A program made the position numbers and the translations under genes. A DNA stretch of 64,000 bases from the NCBI RefSeq assembly GCF_014647495.1, contig NZ_BMPH01000001.1, positions 186,001 through 250,000 of the forward strand, given 5' to 3'. Of the stretch, positions 56,766 to 64,000 are shown one piece after another (position 1 is the stretch's first letter; each line of letters starts with the position of its first letter). This DNA comes from Glutamicibacter protophormiae (lineage in GTDB: Bacteria; Actinomycetota; Actinomycetes; Actinomycetales; Micrococcaceae). Below the pieces are notes generated by a model. The model was not told where the DNA came from. It worked only from the letters and a program-made list of their open reading frames with translations, and did not search any database.

Positions 56766-57688
56766 TGGACTCGGCTTTGGTCCCGTTGCGGAGGGTCGGG
56801 CCAGTCTTCGCCCAGCCCCAGCCCGACCACCGAATCCATGCCGTCCCCGCCGTAGGGGGCGCGGTCACGGCCGTACTGGAACCATGCCTCGTAATGGTCA
56901 TCCAGCACCCCGTGCGAATCGGGGATATACAGGGTGAACACCGGCTGCGGGTCGAAATCCAACCCGGCCAGCCCTGCCACCTGAGGCAGGTCGCCGAACT
57001 CCAGCCGCGCCTTGGCCTGCCGGCCGATCGACACGTCGGCGGTGCCCTGGAAGTAGATGCTCGACTTGTAGAGCATGCCGCGGAACGAGCAGTAGTTCAC
57101 CGCACCGACCTTGATCGGCAGCGCGGTGGGCGCCGGGCGGTCGATCTCCACCAGCGCGCCCTTCACCCCGTCCAGCTCGTAGGCGCTGGACACTGTCTGG
57201 TCCGTCACCTTGAAGTCGAGGCTGGCCTGGTGCTTTGGCATGCCCCAGATGCCCTTGCCGCCCTTGACCGAGATCTCCGTGCTCACCGGCAAATCCACCA
57301 CGTACTGCCCCAGGTTCAGGGTTTTCTGGAACAGCATGGGCAGCAGCGGCGGCGCCGGCCGCATGCCGCGGGTGACCGCCAGGGCCAGCGAGTACTCGAT
57401 ATAGGCGCCGATATCCGTGGCCAGGTAATTGATCACGGTGACCATCAGCAGCGATTTCCCTCCCGGCAGACGGAACGGATGCAGCTCCTCGCCGGGGATC
57501 AGCCGCGCGGCCGCTTTGGCGTCGACGGGGAACGCGGTCATCAGGACCGGCGAGGGCTCGGAGTTCACCGGCAGCAGGTAGCTGATGCCGTCCACGGTGG
57601 CCTTCTGCCCGGACAGCTGCCGCTGGCGAGCCGGCAGCGCGGAGGGCAGCAGGCGCAGCGCCGAACGCAGCGGGGGTAGCAGATTCAT
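56762..57688 (-). CDS. Acetoacetate decarboxylase-like protein
   Basis: A 308-residue protein of the acetoacetate decarboxylase superfamily. It has NYLATDIGAYIEYSLALAVTRG and GKGIWGMPKHQASLDF, the two segments that form the cone-shaped active site; a lysine in the second could be the Schiff-base residue, but I cannot align it with certainty. Superfamily members also act as aldolases, dehydratases or binding proteins. Overlaps the alpha/beta hydrolase gene upstream and the DUF1772-like gene downstream by four bases each. Confidence 0.8.
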   Translation of the reverse strand: MNLLPPLRSALRLLPSALPARQRQLSGQKATVDGISYLLPVNSEPSPVLMTAFPVDAKAAARLIPGEELHPFRLPGGKSLLMVTVINYLATDIGAYIEYSLALAVTRGMRPAPPLLPMLFQKTLNLGQYVVDLPVSTEISVKGGKGIWGMPKHQASLDFKVTDQTVSSAYELDGVKGALVEIDRPAPTALPIKVGAVNYCSFRGMLYKSSIYFQGTADVSIGRQAKARLEFGDLPQVAGLAGLDFDPQPVFTLYIPDSHGVLDDHYEAWFQYGRDRAPYGGDGMDSVVGLGLGEDWPDPPQRDQSRVQ

Positions 57689-58737
57689 GATGCAAGCTCC
57701 TGAAGGATCAGAGGATAGGTGTCGCGCCAGGCGTCCCTGCCGAAAATAAGGTCCAGATGCCCGTAGCCGGGAATCACGTGCAGCGAATGCTTCCCGGGGG
57801 CGTAGTGGTCGAAGAACTCGTAGGTGCGCCGCTGCCCCTGCGGCAGGAAGCAGCGGTTGTCCGCCCCGGCGATGAAGGAGAACCGCGCCTCGGTGCGCGG
57901 CGGCCCGTCCACCAGCGAGGCGGGAAGCTGGCTGCGCTTCCCGGTGGGCACCAGGTATCCTGCCTTGACGCTGTCGGCCATCTGGCGGAAGAAGGACAAC
58001 GGGGCGCCGGCGAACTCCCCGATGATCCAGCGGTGGGTGGCGTCATCCAGGTTCGCATGGGACCACAGGGCCGGGTGCCCTGCCCCGTAGGTGAAGGACA
58101 CCAGCCGGCAGACGGTGTTGTCGCATTCGTGGTGGGTCAGCTTCACCCCTGAACGCACGATGCGCGAGAAATACCCCTGGGACTTGTAGCCCCAGCGCGG
58201 GGAGAGCATCGGGGTGAACCCGCCCAGCAGCGGCAGCAGGTGGGTGATCTTCTGGCGGGACACCCAGGGGACGTCCACGAACAGCGAGGAGGCATTGGAG
58301 ACGATGGTGCGCACCTGCGGCAGCAGCCCGGCCACGGCCGCGATGGTGAAGGAGGTCGACCCCTGGCAGTGCACGAACGCCGCGAGCGACTCCGCCCCGG
58401 TGCGGGCCAGCACCTCGCGCACCGCCGCCGGATGGTCGAACACTGCCGCGTCATCCAGCGTCCAGGCCACCGGCGGCAGGTCGATGGACGCGCGCCAGTT
58501 CAGCATCCACACGTCCCAGCCCTCGTCCAGCAGGGCGTCCACCAGGGTGCGGGCGATCGGCGGCCGGAACAGCTCGGCGCGCACCCCGGCCCCGTGCACC
58601 AGCAGCACCGGTCCGCGCGGGGCGTCCGGGCAACGGCGCGATGATACGTGGATGAGTGTCAGCGGCAGCCCGTCGTCAGCCGAAAACTGCACCACCTCGG
58701 TCGCATGATCGGCGCGGGTTGTCTGCACTGTGGTCAT
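57685..58737 (-). CDS. Alpha/beta hydrolase with cysteine nucleophile
   Basis: A 350-residue alpha/beta hydrolase. VLLVHGAG (47-51) is the oxyanion-hole loop. The nucleophile elbow reads FVHCQGST, with Cys124 where most hydrolases have serine. Probable acid and base are Asp293 (AGADNRCF) and His327 (PGYGHLDLIF). Cysteine nucleophiles are known in dienelactone hydrolase and PHA synthases. No signal peptide is visible. It overlaps the metallophosphoesterase and acetoacetate-decarboxylase-like genes by four bases each. The substrate is probably an ester, lactone or thioester made by the cluster. Confidence 0.82.
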   Translation of the reverse strand: MTTVQTTRADHATEVVQFSADDGLPLTLIHVSSRRCPDAPRGPVLLVHGAGVRAELFRPPIARTLVDALLDEGWDVWMLNWRASIDLPPVAWTLDDAAVFDHPAAVREVLARTGAESLAAFVHCQGSTSFTIAAVAGLLPQVRTIVSNASSLFVDVPWVSRQKITHLLPLLGGFTPMLSPRWGYKSQGYFSRIVRSGVKLTHHECDNTVCRLVSFTYGAGHPALWSHANLDDATHRWIIGEFAGAPLSFFRQMADSVKAGYLVPTGKRSQLPASLVDGPPRTEARFSFIAGADNRCFLPQGQRRTYEFFDHYAPGKHSLHVIPGYGHLDLIFGRDAWRDTYPLILQELAS

Positions 58738-60635
58738 TGGACACCTCCCGGGGTGCTGAAGCCGTTGATGCTCACGATGATCGGATCCTCCAGCAGGCGC
58801 AGCTGCGGCAGCCCGCCGACGGGCACCGGGCGCATCTGGTTACGGGTGCTGGGCCCGGTCTCCCAGTCGTGGACGACGGTGTCGGCAATCACCGGATAGA
58901 TCACCAGGGTGCCGTCCTCGCGCAGGTGCATACGCAAGAACCCCTTGCCGTCCTCGTAGGCCAGCGCCGTCATCTTCAGCCGGCCCACCGCCCCGGACGG
59001 GGCGAACACCAAATGCAGTGCAAAGGCCATCGTGCCGGCGGCCGCGCCCAGCACCGTGGCATAGACCGCGGCCAGCAGCACGGTGATCCACCCGGCGCTC
59101 CAGCTCCGCTGCCAGGGCAGGGCGATGAGCCCCGTGAAGATGCCCGACGCCAGCAGCAGCTGCACCCCGACAAGAAGCAGCGGCTGCACCAGCGGGCTGG
59201 CTCTCCCGGAGTCCCCGGGCCCGGCCTTGACCAATCCCCGGGCGTTGCGCGCCAGCCACAGCAGCAGGGCCACCAGCAGCGGCACCACGAACAGGAACAC
59301 CACAATGCCCGCGGCGTGGACCCAGTCGCCCGAACCCAGCGCCTCGGGGTACGAATCCCCGGTGATCCCGGAGAAAATGGTGCACAAGAACATGAAGCAG
59401 CCCAGGTGCACCACACCCAGCCCGGTGCTGAACCACGGGTTGCGCCAGGGCAGGAAAAATTGGCTGAACGGGTTGGCCAGCTTCCAGTGCAGCGCCCGCT
59501 CCTGCGCGGGCGTCGGGTATACGGTGTCGGCCAGCGCATACCGCTGGCGCTCGGCCGGATTCACCATCTCCCGCGAACCGGTGGGCGGCAGCAGCAGCTC
59601 GGGCGACAGGTGCCGGGCCCCCGAAAGGTAGGCCCCGCCCAGCCCGCAGGTCAGCAGCTGCTCGCGCCGCGGGTCTTCCGGCCCTGCCTGCTCATGCAGC
59701 TGGGCGTAGCGCGCGTAGTGGTGCTTGTCCCCGCTCAACCGCACCCGGATCTGCGCCCCGGTGGGCGTCGATTCCCCGGTCGCCGGATCCGTCCGCCGCA
59801 ACAGGTAGTGGTTCTCGAAGTAGCGCAGCGCGTTGTTCGCGTTCGGGTCGCCGTCCGGCAGCGTCCCGGTGGCCTCCCAGGTGGGGGAGGAGGCGCACAG
59901 GATGATCGCGTCGCCCGGCTTCAGGTGCCGCGTCACCTCCGCCTCGAAGTACTGCAGCTGCGGCCGGTCGATGTAGCTGCCCAGTTCGCTGTCCAGCGCC
60001 ACCAGCCACCAGGTCTTCTGCACGGTGTTGGCTTCCAGGTTCGTCAGCCGCGCGGCGAAGTAGCCGCGGGACTGCAGGGTCTGCCACCCGCCGATCTTCG
60101 CCTGCTGGCAGAAGATGCGTTCGAAGGCCGTCAGCCCGTCGTACCAGTCGTGGTTTCCGGGCAGCGCCAGCAGCGCGGCCGGCGGCCCCGGGAGCGACGC
60201 GGCCCGGTAGGGGCGCACCAGCCGGTCCTCGTAGGCGCGTTCGGACGCTGCGGGGTAGACCTCGTCACCGCCCATGACCAGCAGCTGCGACTTGGGCAAC
60301 GCCACCTGCGGCCGGCCGGGATCCGCGGCCTGTACCTGCAGCTCGGGCTGGGCCAGCGCCCAGGCCATGGTGTAGGTCGCGTCGAAGCCGTCGCCCAGGT
60401 CAGCGATGAAGTCGATCCAGCGGCCCTGCTCCTGCGGCGGGAAGCCGCCCAAGTCCAGGGCCCGCTGCGGAAAGATGCTCTGCGTTTCCCGGTTGTCCAT
60501 GAACCCCAGGAAGACGTGGGCGGCCAATGACTGGATGCCGGTGCGCAGCAGCTCGGGCGGGGACAGCCAGCGCACCGCCGGCCGGGGGCGGAACCCCAGT
60601 TCATGCTCGAACTGCGCCAACTCATGCTGGTTCAT
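58734..60635 (-). CDS. Metallophosphoesterase with C-terminal membrane domain
   Basis: A 633-residue protein. The N-terminal calcineurin-like domain has LGDGFDATY (81-), LVMGGDEVYP (about 119-128), the strict LPGNHDWYDG (158-167) and LSGDKHHYARY (about 316-326), which together form the two-metal site. About five helices follow between residues 395 and 545 and a soluble tail contains WETGPSTRNQ. It presumably removes phosphate or a head group from a membrane lipid or prenyl phosphate. ATG at 60635 lies inside the 3' end of the GMC gene (14-base overlap); a start at 60665 would lengthen the overlap. Confidence 0.87.
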   Translation of the reverse strand: MNQHELAQFEHELGFRPRPAVRWLSPPELLRTGIQSLAAHVFLGFMDNRETQSIFPQRALDLGGFPPQEQGRWIDFIADLGDGFDATYTMAWALAQPELQVQAADPGRPQVALPKSQLLVMGGDEVYPAASERAYEDRLVRPYRAASLPGPPAALLALPGNHDWYDGLTAFERIFCQQAKIGGWQTLQSRGYFAARLTNLEANTVQKTWWLVALDSELGSYIDRPQLQYFEAEVTRHLKPGDAIILCASSPTWEATGTLPDGDPNANNALRYFENHYLLRRTDPATGESTPTGAQIRVRLSGDKHHYARYAQLHEQAGPEDPRREQLLTCGLGGAYLSGARHLSPELLLPPTGSREMVNPAERQRYALADTVYPTPAQERALHWKLANPFSQFFLPWRNPWFSTGLGVVHLGCFMFLCTIFSGITGDSYPEALGSGDWVHAAGIVVFLFVVPLLVALLLWLARNARGLVKAGPGDSGRASPLVQPLLLVGVQLLLASGIFTGLIALPWQRSWSAGWITVLLAAVYATVLGAAAGTMAFALHLVFAPSGAVGRLKMTALAYEDGKGFLRMHLREDGTLVIYPVIADTVVHDWETGPSTRNQMRPVPVGGLPQLRLLEDPIIVSINGFSTPGGVQ

Positions 60636-63084
60636 GATCAGGCTTCCCGGAGCGGCGCGGTGCAAGGTAGCTGCGGTACAGCGACCCGAGGAACAGCCCT
60701 CCGAAGGCCGACAGCGCCTGGAGTTTGCGCGGGCCCTGCGCCCTGAAGGTCGTGAGCTGGCGTGCGAAGTCCAACGGCTCGATGTACAGGACGCCGGATC
60801 CCAGCACCGCCGGGTCCTCGGAGGCCAGCAACCCGGAGGCCGCGGGCAGTTCCGGAGGCGGCGGGAAGACGTGTCCGTCCAGCAGCTGCACGAACAGCGT
60901 CGTGGTGTCCGGCCAGAGGTCCAGGCCCGGCCCGTCCTGGATGTCCTTGAACCCCACCATGGTCAGCTTCCGCCCGCCGGGGGACTGGATGTGCAGCCGG
61001 TACAGCATCAGCCGGCGCTGTTGCCCGTCGGGCACAAACAGGTTGAACCAGCCGCGCAGCACCGGGCAATGCCCGCCCAGCACGTCCGCGTCGAGGAAGC
61101 CCTCGGCGCTCGCCGGGTGGCGTGGGTCGTCGGTGAAGCGCTCGATGTCCTTGGCGGTGATGGTCAGGGTGAACATCATCCGCTCATGGCGCAGCGACGC
61201 CTGCTCCAGGCCGGATTTCGGTTCGCCCACACCCAGGGTGACGTGCCCGCGCATGGTCTCCGTGAACGCCACCGTGGTGGCCCGGGGATTAAAGAGCCCG
61301 GCCGGATCCTGCGCGTCCGTGGCGGTGTCCTCGGCAGCTGCGTCGGCGGGGGCGGCCCCGGCCGCGGCGCCAGGGGAGGCCCACTGCTGGTCGAGCAGGT
61401 GCTCGCAGGCCCGGTCCGCCATCGCGGCGATGGTCAGCGACGGATTCGGGCCGACCGGACCCGGCATGGCGGCGCCGTCCACCACGTACAGGCCCGGCTG
61501 GCCGTACACCGCGGACCACGGGTCGCAGACCCCGACCCGGTCGTTCGCGCCGATCGGCGCCCCGCCCAGCGGATGCACCGTGACCACGCGCTGGGCCTTC
61601 CACAGCGGGTTGTCCTTGAAGGCGGCGCCCAGCTGGTCGCCGATGCCGCGCATGGTGCCGCGCACGGATTCGAAGTACTCCTGTGATGTGGACAGCGTCC
61701 AGTCCGCGGCCAGGCGGCCCTCGCGCAGGTACATGCGCCCGTCGGGCACATCCCGGCCCATGCCCAGCAGCGGCAGCGCGGTGCTGGAGAAGCTCCCCTG
61801 GCCCAGCGCCATGGCCAGGTCGGCGGAGATGCTGCTGCGGTTCTGCTGGAACAGCCGGTTCTCGAGGATCTTCGCGGCCACCTTGCCGGCGCGCGGCAGG
61901 GCCTGGCGGAACTGCGAGAGTTCCATGAGCCAGTTGAAGAACGCCGGGTAGCCGGCGTCCTGCAGGTAGTAGCCGCGTCCGGTGGCCCCGTTGCCGTCCG
62001 CTGCGTCCGCGACTCGCACGGTGCTGGTGATGACCGGGCCGTGGTTGCCGTAGAGCCGGCGCGGCACCGTGCGGCCTTCCACCTGTTCGCTGGCGTTGAA
62101 CAGCAGTCCCAGCAGGTCTCCGTTGCTGCTGAATCGGGTGCCCAGCGCCGGGCTGATCCCCGGCAGGGTCATCCGGTTGCGCAGCAGCAGGTAGCTGGTG
62201 CCAAAGGTGCCGGCGGCCAGCAGCAGCTTGGCGCAGCGGATCAGCCGTTCGGGCAGGTCTGCGGTGGCGGCGGGCTGCTGCGGGTCGTGGACGACGTAGC
62301 GCACCAGCCAGCTGCCGTCGGTCTCTCGGGAGAAGCCGCGCACCTCGTGCAGCGTGCGGAGATCGGCGTTGCCGGTTGCCGCCGCCGCGGAAAGGTAGTT
62401 GTGGTCCAGGGTGTTCTTGGCTCCCGAGTTGCAGCCCAGATCGCATTCGCCGCACAGCGTGCAGGTGGTGCGGGGCTTGCCGTGGATGTTGCCGTAATCC
62501 GCCAGCGGCAGCATCCTGCCCGGCTGGGCGGGGGAGCTTGCATCGGTGGAGAAGCTCACCGCCAGCGGCGGACGGAACACCGTGTGGCCGCCGGCCCGGG
62601 CGGCCTGCTCGAAGGCGTTGGTCTTGGCGGTGTCAGGGTAGGGGTAGCGGTTCACGCCGATCATGTCCTCGACGCGCTGGTAGTGCTGCTCCAGGTCCCG
62701 GTACCCGATGGGCCAGGATTCATAGCCGCCGCCGGGCAGCGGGGATTCGTTGACGAACCACTTCTCGTCCTTGCGCAGCAGCACGTTCGCGTAGATCAGC
62801 GAGCCGCCGCCCAGACCGCTGGAGACCAGCCCCTCCAGGCCGCGCAGTGTCCAGGCGTCGAACAGCCCGTAGAGTTTTTCGCTCGGATCCCAAAAGGCGG
62901 TGGCCAATTCCGCCGGGGAGCGGGCGAAATCGCCGGGCCCGTAGGATCGGCCGCGTTCCATCAGGACCACTTGCTTGCCGGCCTCGGCCAGGCGGTAGGT
63001 CGCCACCGAACCGCCGAACCCCGAACCGACCACAACTGCATCTACATATTCCGTCGGCACCCGGCCGGCACGAATTTCCCCCAT
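60622..63084 (-). CDS. GMC family oxidoreductase (cholesterol-oxidase-like)
   Basis: An 820-residue flavoprotein. VVVGSGFGGSVATYRLAEAG (18-) is the FAD dinucleotide fold. CTLCGECDLGC (C208, C211, C214, C218) followed by GAKNTLDHNYL is characteristic of the cholesterol oxidase/ChoD subgroup. HPLGG and the final GLYVVDGAAMPGPVGPNPSLTI segment complete the GMC domain by about residue 565. A further domain of about 220 residues (TETMRGHVTLG ... WPDTTTLFVQLL) follows that I do not find in simple GMC oxidases. It likely oxidises an alcohol on a sterol, hopanoid or other isoprenoid lipid. ATG with AGGAGGGGGAC; first gene of the seven-gene cluster. Confidence 0.88.
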   Translation of the reverse strand: MGEIRAGRVPTEYVDAVVVGSGFGGSVATYRLAEAGKQVVLMERGRSYGPGDFARSPAELATAFWDPSEKLYGLFDAWTLRGLEGLVSSGLGGGSLIYANVLLRKDEKWFVNESPLPGGGYESWPIGYRDLEQHYQRVEDMIGVNRYPYPDTAKTNAFEQAARAGGHTVFRPPLAVSFSTDASSPAQPGRMLPLADYGNIHGKPRTTCTLCGECDLGCNSGAKNTLDHNYLSAAAATGNADLRTLHEVRGFSRETDGSWLVRYVVHDPQQPAATADLPERLIRCAKLLLAAGTFGTSYLLLRNRMTLPGISPALGTRFSSNGDLLGLLFNASEQVEGRTVPRRLYGNHGPVITSTVRVADAADGNGATGRGYYLQDAGYPAFFNWLMELSQFRQALPRAGKVAAKILENRLFQQNRSSISADLAMALGQGSFSSTALPLLGMGRDVPDGRMYLREGRLAADWTLSTSQEYFESVRGTMRGIGDQLGAAFKDNPLWKAQRVVTVHPLGGAPIGANDRVGVCDPWSAVYGQPGLYVVDGAAMPGPVGPNPSLTIAAMADRACEHLLDQQWASPGAAAGAAPADAAAEDTATDAQDPAGLFNPRATTVAFTETMRGHVTLGVGEPKSGLEQASLRHERMMFTLTITAKDIERFTDDPRHPASAEGFLDADVLGGHCPVLRGWFNLFVPDGQQRRLMLYRLHIQSPGGRKLTMVGFKDIQDGPGLDLWPDTTTLFVQLLDGHVFPPPPELPAASGLLASEDPAVLGSGVLYIEPLDFARQLTTFRAQGPRKLQALSAFGGLFLGSLYRSYLAPRRSGKPDHEPA

Positions 63085-63262
63085 GTCCCCCTCCTGGGAA
63101 GACCTAGCAGATTCGCGAGGTGGATAGCCTCGTGTCCAGAATTAGGCTCATCTTACCTACGCCGGACGAGTGTGGAAAGAGGGAAACTCGACAGCTTCTA
63201 GTTTCTTTTCCGTCGTCGTGACCGCGGTCGAACTGGGCGTAGCCAACATCATCATCGAAAAA

Positions 63263-63292
63263 TTGGTTTCAGCCCAAAAGGTGGCGGATAAT
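63263..63292 (+). promoter_or_regulatory. Putative sigma-70 promoter of dxs
   Basis: TTGGTT (63263-63268), 18-base spacer and GATAAT (63287-63292), about 80 bases upstream of the dxs start. The rest of the 291-base divergent region with the GMC gene shows no credible gene. Confidence 0.5.
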
Positions 63293-63375
63293 GGGAGCAG
63301 TCAAGTGCGCGATAGACTAGTTGTTTCGCACGGACTTGCGGTGCCCGCACGGGCAGAAATGTGAAGGGGATGACT

Positions 63376-64000
63376 GTGTCTTTACTCGAGACCATAAAGA
63401 AACCAAGCGACCTGCGGGCGCTTACCCTGGATCAGCTCACCCAGCTGGCGCAGGAGATCCGCGCCTTCCTCATCGACAACGTCGCCCGCACCGGCGGCCA
63501 CCTGGGCCCGAACCTCGGTGTGGTGGAACTGACCATCGCCATGCACCGCGTGTTCGATTCCCCGACCGACTCCATCGTGTTCGACACCGGCCACCAGTCC
63601 TACGTGCACAAGCTGCTGACCGGACGCCAGAATTTCCAAACGCTGCGCCAGCAGGGAGGCCTGTCCGGATACCCCGACCGCGGCGAATCCGAGCACGACA
63701 TCGTCGAGTCCTCCCACGCCTCGTCCTCGCTGTCCTGGATCGACGGCATCTCCCGGGCCAACAAGCTGACCGGCCGCACCGAAAGCTACGCGGTGGGCCT
63801 GGTGGGCGACGGCGCGCTGACCGGCGGCATGGTCTGGGAAGCGGTGAACAACATCGCCGCGGACAAGGAGCGCAAGGCCGTGATCGTGGTCAACGACAAC
63901 GGACGCTCCTACGCCCCGACCATCGGCGGTCTGGCCGACCAGCTCGCGGGCCTGCGCCAGCAGCTGGACAAGGTCCGTACCCACCCGGCGTACGAAACCG
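63376..64000 (+). CDS. dxs: 1-deoxy-D-xylulose-5-phosphate synthase (3' end missing)
   Basis: The N-terminal 208 residues of Dxs, which condenses pyruvate and glyceraldehyde 3-phosphate using thiamine diphosphate in the first step of the MEP isoprenoid pathway. Visible segments are [47 protein letters not shown] and [16 protein letters not shown] (thiamine diphosphate and Mg binding). The gene runs off the window end. GTG at 63376 (MSLLETI) matches the family N-terminus and has AAGGGGA at the right distance; an ATG at 63370 is two codons upstream. It is divergent from the GMC cluster. Confidence 0.95.
   Translation, partial: MSLLETIKKPSDLRALTLDQLTQLAQEIRAFLIDNVARTGGHLGPNLGVVELTIAMHRVFDSPTDSIVFDTGHQSYVHKLLTGRQNFQTLRQQGGLSGYPDRGESEHDIVESSHASSSLSWIDGISRANKLTGRTESYAVGLVGDGALTGGMVWEAVNNIAADKERKAVIVVNDNGRSYAPTIGGLADQLAGLRQQLDKVRTHPAYET

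Noticed and set aside
63170-63364. 64-codon plus-strand open frame upstream of dxs
   Set aside because: It has no ribosome-binding site, covers the probable dxs promoter and shows no family pattern.

Overview
This is a 64 kb stretch of a high-GC Gram-positive chromosome. It carries many gene families largely confined to Actinobacteria: SepH, DUF3093, DUF3159, DUF3710, DUF4191, DUF4192, DUF4193, a PAC2 protein, the GlnA1/GlnA2/GlnE set and a CydDC fusion. The overall protein likeness points to Micrococcaceae (an Arthrobacter or Glutamicibacter relative); the genus is inference. It reads as core chromosome. I see no phage genes, insertion sequences, CRISPR arrays, rRNA or tRNA genes. Both ends cut a gene: glnA2 at the left and dxs at the right.

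Layout. 1-7.2 kb is a nitrogen module: glnA2 (partial), glnE, a DUF1990 protein, guanine deaminase, a small hypothetical gene, and glnA1 on the minus strand with a GlnR-type box upstream. 7.3-17.6 kb is a lipoate and 2-oxoacid dehydrogenase region: an RDD membrane protein, lipB-lipA-DUF4191, a divergent kinase-like protein, E2 (sucB/dlaT), E3 (lpdA) and pepA. 17.9-25.5 kb carries a PAC2 protein, an MFS transporter, a DUF4192 protein, the principal sigma factor, a small cysteine protein and parE. 25.6-33.4 kb holds an M56 protease and BlaI-family repressor divergent from cydA-cydB-cydDC (cytochrome bd oxidase and its exporter). parC follows on the minus strand. 36.2-40.7 kb has a GNAT/acyl-CoA-synthetase fusion, a DUF5998-like protein and a phosphodiesterase. 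40.8-50.5 kb is a block with the same gene order as Mycobacterium tuberculosis Rv2699c-Rv2689c as I recall it: sepH, DUF4193, DUF3093, dut, DUF3710, OB-fold, DUF3159, two TrkA proteins, a KimA-like permease and a TRAM methyltransferase. acnA and an APH-like phosphotransferase follow.

54.5-63.1 kb is the most unusual part. Seven minus-strand genes overlap end to start: GMC oxidoreductase, metallophosphoesterase with a membrane domain, alpha/beta hydrolase with cysteine at the nucleophile position, acetoacetate-decarboxylase-like protein, two small membrane proteins and a patatin-like lipase. I recognise no described pathway with this gene set; it looks like a membrane-associated lipid or isoprenoid processing system. 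dxs starts divergently from it.

Regulatory observations: a four-half-site GlnR box before glnA1; a SigR/SigH-type promoter motif (GGAAC-N18-GTTG) before the principal sigma gene; three related palindromes between blaI and cydA, suggesting that the BlaI-type repressor controls the cytochrome bd operon; a 20-bp palindrome before acnA; and strong hairpins at nearly every convergent gene junction.
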